NCBI RefSeq assembly: GCF_009176705.1
Contig: NZ_AP021846.1
Location: 900,001 to 964,000 of the forward strand
Length of the DNA stretch: 64,000 nt
From: Pseudoalteromonas sp. A25
GTDB lineage: Bacteria > Pseudomonadota > Gammaproteobacteria > Enterobacterales > Alteromonadaceae
Direction: 5' to 3'
The notes below the pieces were generated by a model. It worked only from the letters and a program-made list of their open reading frames with translations, had not been told where the DNA came from and searched no databases. A program made the translations under genes and the position numbers. Below, piece after piece: positions 1 to 8,962 of this stretch (its first letter is position 1; each line of letters begins with the position of its first letter).

Positions 1-1
1 A

Positions 2-280
2 CAAAGCTTGAAAAGGTACCAAGCTTGGCGCACTATGACCATCCCAGCAACTGCTCGCAGTGTCTCTGTTGTTTTGCCGGATGTTCCCGACGGAGAGTAT
101 GGTTTTATGGTTTATCATGATGTTGATAGTAATGGTAAGTTGGGAAGAAATTTCATTGGTATCCCAAATGAGCCTTATGGTTTTAGTAATGATCCGCGCC
201 TTATGGGGCCTCCTAACTTTGAGCAGTTGGCGATAAAAGTGACGCAGAATCGCACTAATGTGGCACTGACCTTGCGCTAA
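2..280 (+). CDS. DUF2141 family protein, 5' end cut by the window edge
   Basis: The frame is open to the left edge, so the true start lies outside the window; the first start-like codon inside it is a TTG at 8. The visible part carries the hallmarks of DUF2141: a HDVDSNGKLG stretch resembling a small acidic loop, then GIPNEPYGFSND, then a GPPNFEQ segment and a final beta strand. Members are usually about 140 residues with an N-terminal signal peptide, so roughly the first third is missing here. The family is predicted to be periplasmic or secreted and has no established function. The gene faces cca and the two share a hairpin terminator. Family call fairly sure, role unknown. Confidence 0.75.
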   Translation, partial: QSLKRYQAWRTMTIPATARSVSVVLPDVPDGEYGFMVYHDVDSNGKLGRNFIGIPNEPYGFSNDPRLMGPPNFEQLAIKVTQNRTNVALTLR

Positions 281-303
281 AGAAGGCTTTTTATTGGTTA
301 GTG

Positions 304-338
304 AAAAGTATGCTTGTGGTCTTACAAACATACTTTTT
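304..338. terminator. Bidirectional terminator between the DUF2141 gene and cca
   Basis: An inverted repeat with arms AAAAGTATGCTTGT and ACAAACATACTTTT (one G-T wobble) encloses the loop GGTCTT. Runs of A on the left and T on the right let it work for both converging genes. Confidence 0.75.
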
Positions 339-345
339 ACCGACA

Positions 346-1449
346 CTAAAGCTGCGCCTGTATTGCTTGTTGACGAGCCTGACCTAGCTGTTCTTTAATT
401 TGCGCCCCTTTGTAGCCTTGCGCGATAATGCTTTGTACATCAACAGCGATGGCATTTTGTGCCGCTTTTTTGAGCGTGTTAACCGCTTCTAAATCATTTG
501 GTTTGTCTGCTTGTATGGCGTCACAAAATATCTCAAAACGCTCTGGCCTGCGCCAAATATCAAGGGCATTAAACAGTTTTAAGATGACAGTGGCACTGAG
601 TGGTTGAGCGTCAAATAGAGCGCGATATTGGCAAAAATCTCTAGCGCACAATGCGTATTTATTGGGAACTTTTAGCGTTTGCTCGATGTTGTGTAAGTCT
701 TCCAATTGGCACGGTGCTAACCATAAACAAAACTGGATCAGTTTAAAGTTATAGTTATCTTTAGACAGCTGACTAACTTTGTCATTAAGTGAGGTACTTA
801 GTGAGCCATGCCACTTTTTAAACATAGGAAATACCCGTTCTAGTGCCCCGATACTTTTTAATACATCACTAAATGTGGCGATACAGCCATCCGCCAAGCT
901 TTTTTCAACTTCCATCCAAATGCGTTCTTTGGTTAAGGTAAATAGTTCTCCTTTTTGTACCATTTCGCTCATTAACTTTAGCGTTTCAGGTGCAATAGTA
1001 AAACCGAGGTAATGGTAACGAGCTGCAAAACGAGCAACACGTAATATCCGCAGAGGATCTTCGCTAAAAGCTGGGCTAACATGACGAAGTAGTCTGTTTT
1101 TTATGTCTTGTTGGCCATTGAATGGGTCAATGAGCTCACCTTGTTCGTTTTTGGCGATGGCGTTAATTGTAAGGTCTCGACGATATAAATCTTGCTCTAA
1201 AGAAATATCCGGTGAAAAGTCACAAATAAAACCGCCATAACCTTGGCCTTGTTTGCGCTCTGTTCTGGCGAGTGCATACTCAGCTTTGCTTGTTGGGTGC
1301 AAAAATACCGGAAAATCTTTGCCAACTTGCGTGTAGCCCAGTGAAAGCATTTGTTCAATGGTGGCACCTACGACCACATAGTCTTTGTCAATAACAGGGC
1401 GATTTAGCAGTTCATCTCTGACTGCGCCGCCAACTAAGTACACTTGCAT
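346..1449 (-). CDS. cca: CCA-adding tRNA nucleotidyltransferase lacking a functional HD domain
   Basis: Adds or repairs the 3' CCA end of tRNAs. The class II nucleotidyltransferase head is intact: GGAVRD at residues 7-12, the metal-binding DKD at 21-23, then ARTERK, RRDLTINA and the EDPLR..RVARFAAR neck, all close to E. coli Cca. The protein has 367 residues against about 412 in E. coli. Where E. coli has the HD phosphohydrolase domain (HDLGKG, then HGHG), this protein reads QFCLWLAP and is about 20 residues shorter, so the metal-binding H and D are gone. CCA addition should be retained; the 2',3'-cyclic phosphodiesterase and phosphatase activities are probably lost. Its proximity to ygiM and ygiF, though split by an insertion of other genes, recalls the E. 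coli ygiF-ygiM-cca order. Confidence 0.95.
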   Translation of the reverse strand: MQVYLVGGAVRDELLNRPVIDKDYVVVGATIEQMLSLGYTQVGKDFPVFLHPTSKAEYALARTERKQGQGYGGFICDFSPDISLEQDLYRRDLTINAIAKNEQGELIDPFNGQQDIKNRLLRHVSPAFSEDPLRILRVARFAARYHYLGFTIAPETLKLMSEMVQKGELFTLTKERIWMEVEKSLADGCIATFSDVLKSIGALERVFPMFKKWHGSLSTSLNDKVSQLSKDNYNFKLIQFCLWLAPCQLEDLHNIEQTLKVPNKYALCARDFCQYRALFDAQPLSATVILKLFNALDIWRRPERFEIFCDAIQADKPNDLEAVNTLKKAAQNAIAVDVQSIIAQGYKGAQIKEQLGQARQQAIQAQL

Positions 1450-1552
1450 AACATCCTCAACAAAACAATTTACGCAAAATTAGAAACAAGGTTTTAACTT
1501 ATCGAGTTTTTTTGCCATTATAGGCACCATCATAACAATAAAGAGACGTATC

Positions 1553-2467
1553 GTGTATTTACGCTATTTTGGACTGAGCGAAAAACCGTTTTCTATTGCT
1601 CCCAACCCTGAGTATTTATTTTTAAGTGACAGACATAAAGAGGCTTTAGCCCATTTAACTTATGGACTTGGTGATGCTGGCGGCTTTGTATTGTTAACAG
1701 GAGAAGTGGGGACTGGGAAAACGACTGTGACTCGCAGTATGTTAGCTCAGTTGCCAGAGTCTACGCAGGTTGCGTTTATTTTGAACCCTGCATTGTCTGA
1801 GGTTGAATTACTTGCGAGCATTTGTGATGAATTAAAAATTGCTTATCCGAGTGAGCAGGCCAGTTTGAAAGTGTTAACAGATTTGATAAAAGCACGTTTG
1901 CTCGAGAACCATGCGGCGGGTGGGCATACCATGTTGATCATTGATGAGGCTCAGCACTTGGCGGCAGAAGTCCTCGAGCAACTTCGCCTTTTAACTAATT
2001 TAGAAACTGATCACAAGAAGTTGTTGCAAATTGTATTAGTCGGTCAGCCTGAGTTACAGCACTTATTACAGCGAAATGAATTACGCCAACTTGCTCAGCG
2101 AATAACCGCACGCTATCACTTGTTGCCATTAACAGAGTCTCAAGTTTATGCGTATATTCAGCATAGACTGCAAAAAGCTGGCTGCGATAGCATGTTGTTT
2201 AACCACGATGCGATTGCTTATATGCACAAAGTTACAGCAGGTATCCCTAGGTTATTAAACTTATTGGCAGATCGTAGTTTGCTAGGTGCTTACTCTGCGC
2301 AACAACAGAGTATTGATAAAAAAATTGTAGTGCAAGCAGCTAAAGAGGCACTGCCATTGAATTTGGTTCCTAAGCAATCAGGAGCAAAAAAGTCTAACGT
2401 GTGGTGGGTTTCATCAGCAGCATTTGCCAGTTTTATTTTTGGCTTTGCACTTTCATTTGTTTTTTAG
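1553..2467 (+). CDS. gspA: General secretion pathway ATPase GspA/ExeA
   Basis: AAA+ ATPase of the ExeA/GspA type that, with GspB, helps assemble the outer-membrane secretin GspD of the type II secretion system in the peptidoglycan layer. The N-terminal YLRYFGLSEKPFSIAPNP signature is typical of ExeA/MshM proteins. Walker A is GEVGTGKT at residues 50-57, Walker B is MLIIDEAQ near 127-134, and GIPRLLN is a sensor-like motif. A single transmembrane segment near 283-304 ends the protein, which lacks the long periplasmic peptidoglycan-binding extension of Aeromonas ExeA. The start is GTG at 1553. gspB follows after 9 bases, so the two form an operon, and that pairing favours GspA over the related MshM. 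Core gsp genes are absent here. Confidence 0.88.
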   Translation: MYLRYFGLSEKPFSIAPNPEYLFLSDRHKEALAHLTYGLGDAGGFVLLTGEVGTGKTTVTRSMLAQLPESTQVAFILNPALSEVELLASICDELKIAYPSEQASLKVLTDLIKARLLENHAAGGHTMLIIDEAQHLAAEVLEQLRLLTNLETDHKKLLQIVLVGQPELQHLLQRNELRQLAQRITARYHLLPLTESQVYAYIQHRLQKAGCDSMLFNHDAIAYMHKVTAGIPRLLNLLADRSLLGAYSAQQQSIDKKIVVQAAKEALPLNLVPKQSGAKKSNVWWVSSAAFASFIFGFALSFVF

Positions 2468-2476
2468 TGGTGAGTT

Positions 2477-3478
2477 ATGTCGTATTTAGTTAATGCATTG
2501 AAACAAGCGCAGCAGTCTGCTCACAGTGAGCAAGATCACTTGGCTTATCAACACCAAAAACAACTCAAGCTGTATCGGCTTGCGACGCTAGGGTTAGCAA
2601 GCGTGGTTTTAATTGGAGGGTTCACTTTTGCCGGTTTTGTGACTGGTAACTATCTACAAGCATCCATGACCCAACCTATAAAAACTAAACAACAGCAAAC
2701 AGTTCAACAAACCGCTGAGTTAGTAAAAGAAAATGACAATGCTGTAGTAGAGCAGGTTAACAAGACAAACTTGTCAACGGCAAAACCGCAGCAGCAAGCG
2801 GCAATGCAACTATCCGCAGTGCCTGTTAATACGGTAGCTCAACAGCCACAGCTTTCTAACAATATGATGAATGGGATGCAATACCAATGGATGTCAGTAC
2901 AAGTTGGCTTTGATGCTAACGGACAAGCTTTATACCGACAGCAATTGGTACCAGTAGCAAATGGGCAGGTGATGAATGTGGTGCAAACACAGCAACAGCC
3001 AATGTCGCAACCATTTGTACAACCTCAAAATAGTCAACAAATGCCGCAGGAAGACTTAAGTCAATATCGCGTGCTTGGTAAACCTTTAGCCAAGCCTGCT
3101 AAAGACGATAAAGAGCAAGAAGATTCGGCACTTGCTGGCGTCTCTGATGAGCTCAAAGAAGCCTTTGCACAAGCCGTTGCGCAAACTGAAACGCAACCTA
3201 CTCACCATGTTACAGCGAGTAGCCGAGATTCAGCTCGTGCTACACCGATTGAACTATTACCTAATGCGCTGCAAAACAGTTTACCACCTCTGCGTTATCA
3301 AGCTCATATCTATGCCACAGACGCCGACAAGCGTTGGATAAAGCTAAATAATCGCGAACTCTATGAGGGGGATAGCATTGGTGCATTACAACTTGTTGAG
3401 ATCACACCGGAACAAGCACTATTTAACTATGATGGTTATGAGTTTAGTATGAAAGCGATGCAAGATTGGCTGCCATAA
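2477..3478 (+). CDS. gspB: General secretion pathway protein GspB
   Basis: Partner of GspA in placing the type II secretion secretin. Layout: short cytoplasmic MSYLVNALKQAQ head, one transmembrane segment near residues 36-58, a long Q/P-rich low-complexity periplasmic linker (about 60-240), and a conserved C-terminal domain (about 265-333) reading LPPLRYQAHIYATD..KRWIKLNNRELYEGD, which is the GspB C-terminal signature. The glutamine-rich linker is poorly conserved, as expected for a periplasm-spanning tether. It is co-directional with gspA (9-base gap). The last codons overlap a palindrome shared with the convergent HD-GYP gene. Confidence 0.88.
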   Translation: MSYLVNALKQAQQSAHSEQDHLAYQHQKQLKLYRLATLGLASVVLIGGFTFAGFVTGNYLQASMTQPIKTKQQQTVQQTAELVKENDNAVVEQVNKTNLSTAKPQQQAAMQLSAVPVNTVAQQPQLSNNMMNGMQYQWMSVQVGFDANGQALYRQQLVPVANGQVMNVVQTQQQPMSQPFVQPQNSQQMPQEDLSQYRVLGKPLAKPAKDDKEQEDSALAGVSDELKEAFAQAVAQTETQPTHHVTASSRDSARATPIELLPNALQNSLPPLRYQAHIYATDADKRWIKLNNRELYEGDSIGALQLVEITPEQALFNYDGYEFSMKAMQDWLP

Positions 3479-3490
3479 TATTATGGCAGC
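3469..3490. repeat. 22-bp perfect palindrome spanning two convergent stop codons
   Basis: The arms GCTGCCATAAT and ATTATGGCAGC are exact reverse complements with no spacer. The left half encodes the end of GspB and the right half the end of the HD-GYP protein on the other strand, so both proteins finish Leu-Pro-stop from the same bases. There is no strong T run on either side. It may act as a weak bidirectional terminator or an RNA 3'-end stabiliser. Confidence 0.6.
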
Positions 3491-4719
3491 ATAGAGTGTT
3501 TGAAGAACTTTAATAAGTTGAGATTAAACTCTTCAGGCTTTATCGCCGCTTCAATTTCATCATTGGCTCGTTTGCTTGATAAGTCGATGTCTTTCACTTC
3601 GCTATAGTGCATATGTTTGGCGTGGTAAAATATTTTCACTACAGGTTGCAGCGGCGTTTGCGGATTACTCTGGCTAATAACGCCGACCCGCTGACTTTTT
3701 AGCTTCACTAAAGTCCCTACAGGATAAACTCCGATACAGTGAATAAAGGCATTGAGCAAAATGCTGTCATATTGATGTGGCGCATGCTCTCGTAATATTT
3801 TAAAGGCTACGACAGGCGTTTTACTACTTTTATACACTCTGTCAGCTGTAATGGCATCATAGCTGTCGACAATAGCAGCCATGCGTACATATTGTGATAA
3901 CTCGTCGCTCTTTTTCCCATAGGGGTAGCCGCTGCCATCTAAGCGTTCATGATGAAAACCCGCTATTTCAGTGGCTATGTCACCTAAGTTGGCATTTTTG
4001 ACCACTTCATAACTGTAACGTGCATGCTGTTTCATAATGTCATATTCTTCATCACTGAGTGCACCTGGCTTGTTGAGAATGTCGTCGGGGATATGAATCT
4101 TGCCAATGTCATGCAGTAATGCCCCAGTGGTAACTTGTTCTATGATCTCTCTTTCTAAAGACAAATGTTTGGCAAAAATGCCCATTAGAATAGCGACGTT
4201 AACAGAGTGCTCGAGCAAGTAAGCATCCTTGTCTTTGATTTGTGCGATGCAAGCCAAGGCATCTTGATTTCTAAATATTGAGTCGATCAAACCACTGGCG
4301 GTCTCTTGAAAAGGGGTCAGATCCAGCTGTTTGCCGTTCTTTAAATCATCAAAGGTTTTTTGTTGTAGCTCTTTGGCTTGTTGGTAAAGTAGATTCGCTT
4401 TATCGAGCTCGCTTTCAATAGAAGCTGATTTATGAAATGGGTCGTGTTTTTTTTGTGCCGTTGTTGCTTTTGCGTCTACTTTGATATTTGAAGTGTTTTT
4501 TTCTTGCTGCTTATCAGCATTGCTAGGTGTACTTGTGGTTGGTTGCAGCGTTTTGTCTGGATCAATTTCTACCGCCATCACACCCGCTTTTATTAGGTTA
4601 TCAATGCCTCCTTGAGTTTTCACCCAGCCTTGGTTTTTCACTTTGACATGACCCGTTTGTTTTGTCACACCAACCACAAACATTCCTGGTTTTAGCTCAC
4701 TGATGTCAATTGTCTTCAC
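3481..4719 (-). CDS. HD-GYP cyclic-di-GMP phosphodiesterase with N-terminal DUF3391
   Basis: Degrades c-di-GMP, probably to GMP. Residues 1-60 (IDISELKPGMFV...WVKTQGGIDNLIKAGV) match the DUF3391 domain that often precedes HD-GYP. A charged, K/Q-rich linker follows (about 60-115). The HD-GYP domain runs from about 150 to 330: H-S-V-N, then HD at 203-204 in LLHDIGKIHIP, the HH pair in GFHHERLDGSGYP with GYP at 264-266, and the DSYDAIT helix. All recognised metal-binding positions seem present, so it should be active. It has no membrane segment. Gene start at 4719 is an ATG with no strong Shine-Dalgarno. It could feed into the same c-di-GMP pool as the GGDEF-EAL protein at 36.7 kb. Confidence 0.92.
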   Translation of the reverse strand: MKTIDISELKPGMFVVGVTKQTGHVKVKNQGWVKTQGGIDNLIKAGVMAVEIDPDKTLQPTTSTPSNADKQQEKNTSNIKVDAKATTAQKKHDPFHKSASIESELDKANLLYQQAKELQQKTFDDLKNGKQLDLTPFQETASGLIDSIFRNQDALACIAQIKDKDAYLLEHSVNVAILMGIFAKHLSLEREIIEQVTTGALLHDIGKIHIPDDILNKPGALSDEEYDIMKQHARYSYEVVKNANLGDIATEIAGFHHERLDGSGYPYGKKSDELSQYVRMAAIVDSYDAITADRVYKSSKTPVVAFKILREHAPHQYDSILLNAFIHCIGVYPVGTLVKLKSQRVGVISQSNPQTPLQPVVKIFYHAKHMHYSEVKDIDLSSKRANDEIEAAIKPEEFNLNLLKFFKHSMLP

Positions 4720-4822
4720 TCTATATACCTAAATTCACATTGTTACTATAAAGGTTAGCAAAGGATCACTTAAAATGAATCAGAACAGGCACAAATTCTA
4801 AGATTTCATAGTACTACGCAAT

Positions 4823-4849
4823 AAAAAAGCCAGCAAAAGCTGGCTTTTC
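4823..4849 (-). terminator. Rho-independent terminator after putA
   Basis: Stem AAGCCAGC/GCTGGCTT with loop AAAA. Read on the minus strand it is followed by TTTTTTAT, as expected for the end of putA. Confidence 0.85.
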
Positions 4850-4868
4850 AAAACGTTATTTTACCTAT

Positions 4869-7800
4869 TTACTCTTCATCTTCCACAAGAGTCATTAGCG
4901 ATGTATTACCACCAGATGCAGTGGTATCAATACTAATCGTTTTCTCTGTGATCAGGCGGTTGATCAGCGTGTCGTAGTATTCTGCGCTTATTACTGGCAA
5001 GATAGCACCAGAGCGTGCGGCAAGCTGTTGACTAAAGTAGCCAAGCCTTGATGAGCGAGCGGCAACAACTGCACCTGATAGGTGAGGATGCGCCAAGATT
5101 GCTTGTAGTTGGTTTGGCTTAGCTACTTGGAATACACCTTCGGCAATTCCGGTCGAGATAAACTTATCTCTAAAAGCTTGCGCTTCTTCATAGAACAACT
5201 CAGATGCTACTGTAATGACAGTATTACCAGCAGCAAGCGCTGTGATAATAGAAATTGCCCAGAAGTTAAATGAGGTACTCTTATCGGCATAGCATACAAC
5301 ACAGCCACGAGGCTCAAGGTGTAAGGTATTAGACTCACCCGTTGGACCCGGTAGTGTGGTGTAAGAGCGCATACGCTTTTCAAGGCGATTTAATTGTGCG
5401 CGGGCATCGGCCAGTGTTTTCGCTAAGTCATCAGCGAGGTCATCAATGATCTCAACGGTTGCAACTTTCGCGAGTAGCTGACGGACAGAAGAAACACGGT
5501 CATTGAGTGGTGTATTACGCCAGATCTTCTCATCGCGCATAGAGTTACGCATAAGTTGATCAACTTGCTCAGCAGCGCCCGGAAAATCGTGCGTTTCTAA
5601 CTGATCAGCAGTCAAGTTGGTCATTTGTACGTTCTCTGGAGAGGCTTTTTCTTTTACCAAACGGTACAAGTAATTTGGACCACCTGCTTTTGGACCCGTA
5701 CCTGATAAACCACGACCACCAAATGGTTGCACACCAACAATTGCACCAATCATGTTACGATTTACATACACGTTACCAGCACGCGACATTTTCGCTAGGT
5801 ATTGGCAGCGCTCCTCAATACGTGAATGAACACCCATGGTTAGGCCATAGCCTGTGCCGTTAATTTGATCGATCACTTTGTCTAAGTCTTCCGCTTTGTA
5901 ACGGACAACATGCACGATAGGACCAAATACTTCACGTTTAAGTACAGATAAATCTGCAATTTCATATAAACGTGGTGCAAAGAAGTAAGCGCCATTTTCG
6001 TTATTATCTGGGATCTTAGATTCAAACAGTAATTTACCATTACTCTTTAAGTACTCAACATGCGCAGTGAGCGTGTTCAGTGCTTTTTCATCAATCACTG
6101 GGCCTACATCTGTAGACAATAACGAAGGGTCGCCAACATGTAACTCTTGCAGCGCACCTTTTAGCATCGTGATGATGCCATCAGCAACATCGTCTTGTAA
6201 GAACAATACGCGAAGCGCTGAACAACGTTGACCGGCACTTTGGAAACCTGATGAAATAACATCGTCTACTACTTGCTCCGGAAGTGCTGTTGAGTCAACG
6301 ATCATACAGTTTTGGCCACCTGTTTCGGCAATCAAAGGTACTTGAATGTCGTTACGCTCTGCAAGAATTTGAGAAATCAAAGTACCTGTTTCTGTTGAAC
6401 CTGTGAACATTACAGCTGATATACGCTCATCTGGCACTATGTGTTTGCCAACTTCACTGCCTCTAGCGATGACTGGCTGAACCACATGCTCAGGTAAACC
6501 AACAGTGTGCATGAGCTCAATACAACGCAGTGCGATATAGCTTGTTTGTTCTGCAGGCTTGGCTATTACGGTGTTACCGGTAACGATTGCTGCAGCAACT
6601 TGACCCAAGAAAATTGCAAGTGGGAAGTTCCAAGGGCTGATACACAAAATAACGCCGCGTGCTTCAAAGCGCTCATCTTGCGCAAGTTCCTCAGCTCGGG
6701 CCGCGTAGTAACGACAAAAGTCAACGGCTTCGCGTACTTCATCAATACTGTCTTGAGTAACCTTACCCGCTTCTTTGATACAAATAGCAACAAGTTCGTC
6801 GTGGTGACGCTCTAGAATGTCACCAACGCGGCGAAGTAAGTCAGCACGCTCTTTCACAGGAGTTTGTGACCAACTCTCAAATGCCTTATCGGCATTTTCT
6901 AGCATAGACTGCATTTCGTCACTTTGGTGAACACGAACCTGACCGACAACCTCTTTATGGTTTGCAGGGTTACGCACCGCCAGGTGACCTTCTTTCACTT
7001 GGCTTTCATCAATTAAGTGTTCGTTAAACCAGTTATCTAGGTTTTCTTTAAACGGGGTGAGTGCGTTGATGTCAGTGAGATCCATTCCCTTTGAGTTAGG
7101 ACGCTCATCACCGTAAAGCTCAATTGGTAACTTAATTTGTTTATTAAACTTGTTACGTAAACCTTGTAGCGTTTCAACTGGATCTGGTAACAGTGACTCT
7201 ACAGGCTTTGTCGTATCTACAATGGCGTTTACAAACGATGAGTTTGCGCCGTTTTCTAATAGACGACGCACAAGATATGCAAGTAAGTCTTCATGTTGAC
7301 CAACCGGAGCATAAACACGGCATTGGATCTTTTCTTTTTCAACTATTTGGTCGAATAGCGACTCACCCATTCCATGTAGGCGTTGGAATTCAAAACCTTG
7401 GTTGTCACCTTTGGCTACTTCCAGAATAGTTGCTGCTGTGTAGGCATTGTGTGTTGCAAATTGTGGGAAGAGTACATCACGTGCCTCTAACAATTTAATC
7501 GCACATGCCTTGTAAGATACGTCTGTAGTTGCCTTACGTGTAAATACAGGGAAGTGATTTAAACCATCTTGTTGTGTGGTTTTAATTTCGGTATCCCAGT
7601 AAGCACCTTTAACAAGGCGAACCATCAACTTGCGTCCAACGCGTCGAGCTAGCTCTGATAGCCACTCGACCACAAAAATAGCGCGCTTTTGGTAAGCTTG
7701 AACGGCTAAACCAAAGCCTTGCCAATCGCCTAGGTCATCATCTGAGAACACGGCTTCAATGATATCTAGCGAGATATCTAAGCGGTCAGCTTCTTCAGCG

Positions 7801-8678
7801 TCTACTGTAAAACCAATGTCGTATTTTTTTGCAACCAACGCTAACTCTTTTAGCTTTGGAACGATCTCTTCCATCACGCGGTCGCGGTGGCTAAATTCAT
7901 AACGAGGGTGAATAGCTGATAACTTTACTGATATACCAGGGCTTTTGATTGGACCACGACCATTAGCCGCTTTACCAATTGCATGGATTGCAGTCATGTA
8001 GCTATTGAAATAGCGTTCTGCATCGGCCATGGTGCGGGCACCTTCACCTAGCATATCGTACGAGTAAACGTAACCTTTTTTCTCTTTCTCAGCGGCGCGC
8101 TCGATGGCTTCATCAATATTTTGACCCATTACGAACTGCTTACCCATGATCTTCATTGCAAAGTTCACAGATTTACGGATCACAGGTTCACCTAAGCGAC
8201 CGATGGTCTTTTTCAGAACACCAAATTGCTGCTCTTTATTTTTATCTGTGTAGTTAACCATTTTGCCGGTTACTAATAGACCCCAGCTTGATGCATTGAC
8301 GAATAAAGAGTCGCTGCTGCCCAAGTGAGAACTCCAGTCACCATTCGCTAATTTGTCACGGATAAGGTTATCTTGTGTTTCTTTATCTGGAACGCGTAAT
8401 AATGCTTCAGCTAAACACATCAGTACAACGCCTTCTTCTGTCGAAAGCGAAAATTCGTTTAATAGGGCGTCAACACCATTTTGGCCATCTTGGTCTTTAC
8501 GAATATTTAAAACCAATTGACGTGCACGTTCCCATGCTCGGCTTCTAGCCGTAACGCCAACTTCAGCAAGCGGCAAAATATGATCGATAACTTCATTTTC
8601 ATCAATGCGGTAGAAGTCACGGATTTTTTGTCGGATAGGACAGTTAGTTGTCAAATCGCCGTTATAAAGCATAAGCAA
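4869..8678 (-). CDS. putA: Bifunctional proline dehydrogenase / P5C dehydrogenase, without the DNA-binding domain
   Basis: Oxidises proline to glutamate via pyrroline-5-carboxylate and feeds electrons to the quinone pool at the inner membrane. The 1269 residues hold an alpha-helical domain (about 30-130), the FAD-binding PRODH barrel (about 170-480, with SVKLSAIHPRYE, RLVKGAYWD and APVGQHEDLLAYLVRRLLENGA) and the aldehyde dehydrogenase domain (about 560-1030) with Glu785 in ETGGQN and catalytic Cys819 in GQRCS. A C-terminal ALDH-like domain (about 1070-1240) follows, as in long PutAs. The ribbon-helix-helix repressor domain found at the E. coli N-terminus is missing: the protein begins only about 25 residues before the helical domain. 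It therefore cannot autoregulate in the E. coli manner, which fits the divergent Lrp-type gene. Confidence 0.97.
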   Translation of the reverse strand: MLMLYNGDLTTNCPIRQKIRDFYRIDENEVIDHILPLAEVGVTARSRAWERARQLVLNIRKDQDGQNGVDALLNEFSLSTEEGVVLMCLAEALLRVPDKETQDNLIRDKLANGDWSSHLGSSDSLFVNASSWGLLVTGKMVNYTDKNKEQQFGVLKKTIGRLGEPVIRKSVNFAMKIMGKQFVMGQNIDEAIERAAEKEKKGYVYSYDMLGEGARTMADAERYFNSYMTAIHAIGKAANGRGPIKSPGISVKLSAIHPRYEFSHRDRVMEEIVPKLKELALVAKKYDIGFTVDAEEADRLDISLDIIEAVFSDDDLGDWQGFGLAVQAYQKRAIFVVEWLSELARRVGRKLMVRLVKGAYWDTEIKTTQQDGLNHFPVFTRKATTDVSYKACAIKLLEARDVLFPQFATHNAYTAATILEVAKGDNQGFEFQRLHGMGESLFDQIVEKEKIQCRVYAPVGQHEDLLAYLVRRLLENGANSSFVNAIVDTTKPVESLLPDPVETLQGLRNKFNKQIKLPIELYGDERPNSKGMDLTDINALTPFKENLDNWFNEHLIDESQVKEGHLAVRNPANHKEVVGQVRVHQSDEMQSMLENADKAFESWSQTPVKERADLLRRVGDILERHHDELVAICIKEAGKVTQDSIDEVREAVDFCRYYAARAEELAQDERFEARGVILCISPWNFPLAIFLGQVAAAIVTGNTVIAKPAEQTSYIALRCIELMHTVGLPEHVVQPVIARGSEVGKHIVPDERISAVMFTGSTETGTLISQILAERNDIQVPLIAETGGQNCMIVDSTALPEQVVDDVISSGFQSAGQRCSALRVLFLQDDVADGIITMLKGALQELHVGDPSLLSTDVGPVIDEKALNTLTAHVEYLKSNGKLLFESKIPDNNENGAYFFAPRLYEIADLSVLKREVFGPIVHVVRYKAEDLDKVIDQINGTGYGLTMGVHSRIEERCQYLAKMSRAGNVYVNRNMIGAIVGVQPFGGRGLSGTGPKAGGPNYLYRLVKEKASPENVQMTNLTADQLETHDFPGAAEQVDQLMRNSMRDEKIWRNTPLNDRVSSVRQLLAKVATVEIIDDLADDLAKTLADARAQLNRLEKRMRSYTTLPGPTGESNTLHLEPRGCVVCYADKSTSFNFWAISIITALAAGNTVITVASELFYEEAQAFRDKFISTGIAEGVFQVAKPNQLQAILAHPHLSGAVVAARSSRLGYFSQQLAARSGAILPVISAEYYDTLINRLITEKTISIDTTASGGNTSLMTLVEDEE

Positions 8679-8718
8679 CCCTCAATAAGAGTAGAGTCAA
8701 AAATACATGTAATTATCG

Positions 8719-8743
8719 CCTACACCCTTGGTATTCGTGTAGG
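8719..8743 (-). promoter_or_regulatory. Stem-loop in the putA leader
   Basis: Perfect inverted repeat CCTACAC / GTGTAGG separated by 11 bases, 41-65 bases upstream of the putA start. It could be an operator or an RNA hairpin in the leader. Confidence 0.4.
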
Positions 8744-8882
8744 AGGCATAAGGCCTTCTTTCAATTACGACAAATTAAATGCAGTGTGTTTAACCACCAT
8801 ATCATAATGATTTGAGTGTTTAAAATAGCATCACTACGCATTCGGTTTAATATCAATTTTCGGGAGCATTCTATCCAAAATA

Positions 8883-8897
8883 CAGCAGTATATGCTG
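8883..8897. promoter_or_regulatory. Candidate Lrp-family operator between putA and its regulator
   Basis: CAGCAGTATATGCTG fits the published E. coli Lrp consensus YAGHAWATTWTDCTR at 12 of 15 positions, including both outer CAG/CTG half-sites. It lies 66-80 bases upstream of the Lrp-family gene start and about 205 bases upstream of putA, so it could serve both. The match was made by eye. Confidence 0.5.
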
Positions 8898-8962
8898 TCT
8901 TATTTTTTCCGATTACGGTAAATTAGCGGGAGATTATGAACTCTCACAGAATAAAATGCTGA

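Noticed and set aside
1553..2467. MshM (MSHA pilus ATPase) instead of GspA
   Set aside because: The next gene is clearly GspB by its C-terminal domain, and no msh genes are present.
5675..8807. Several open frames of 60-100 codons on the plus strand inside putA and over its start
   Set aside because: They are shadows of a well conserved gene on the other strand, lack ribosome-binding sites and have no protein-like motifs.
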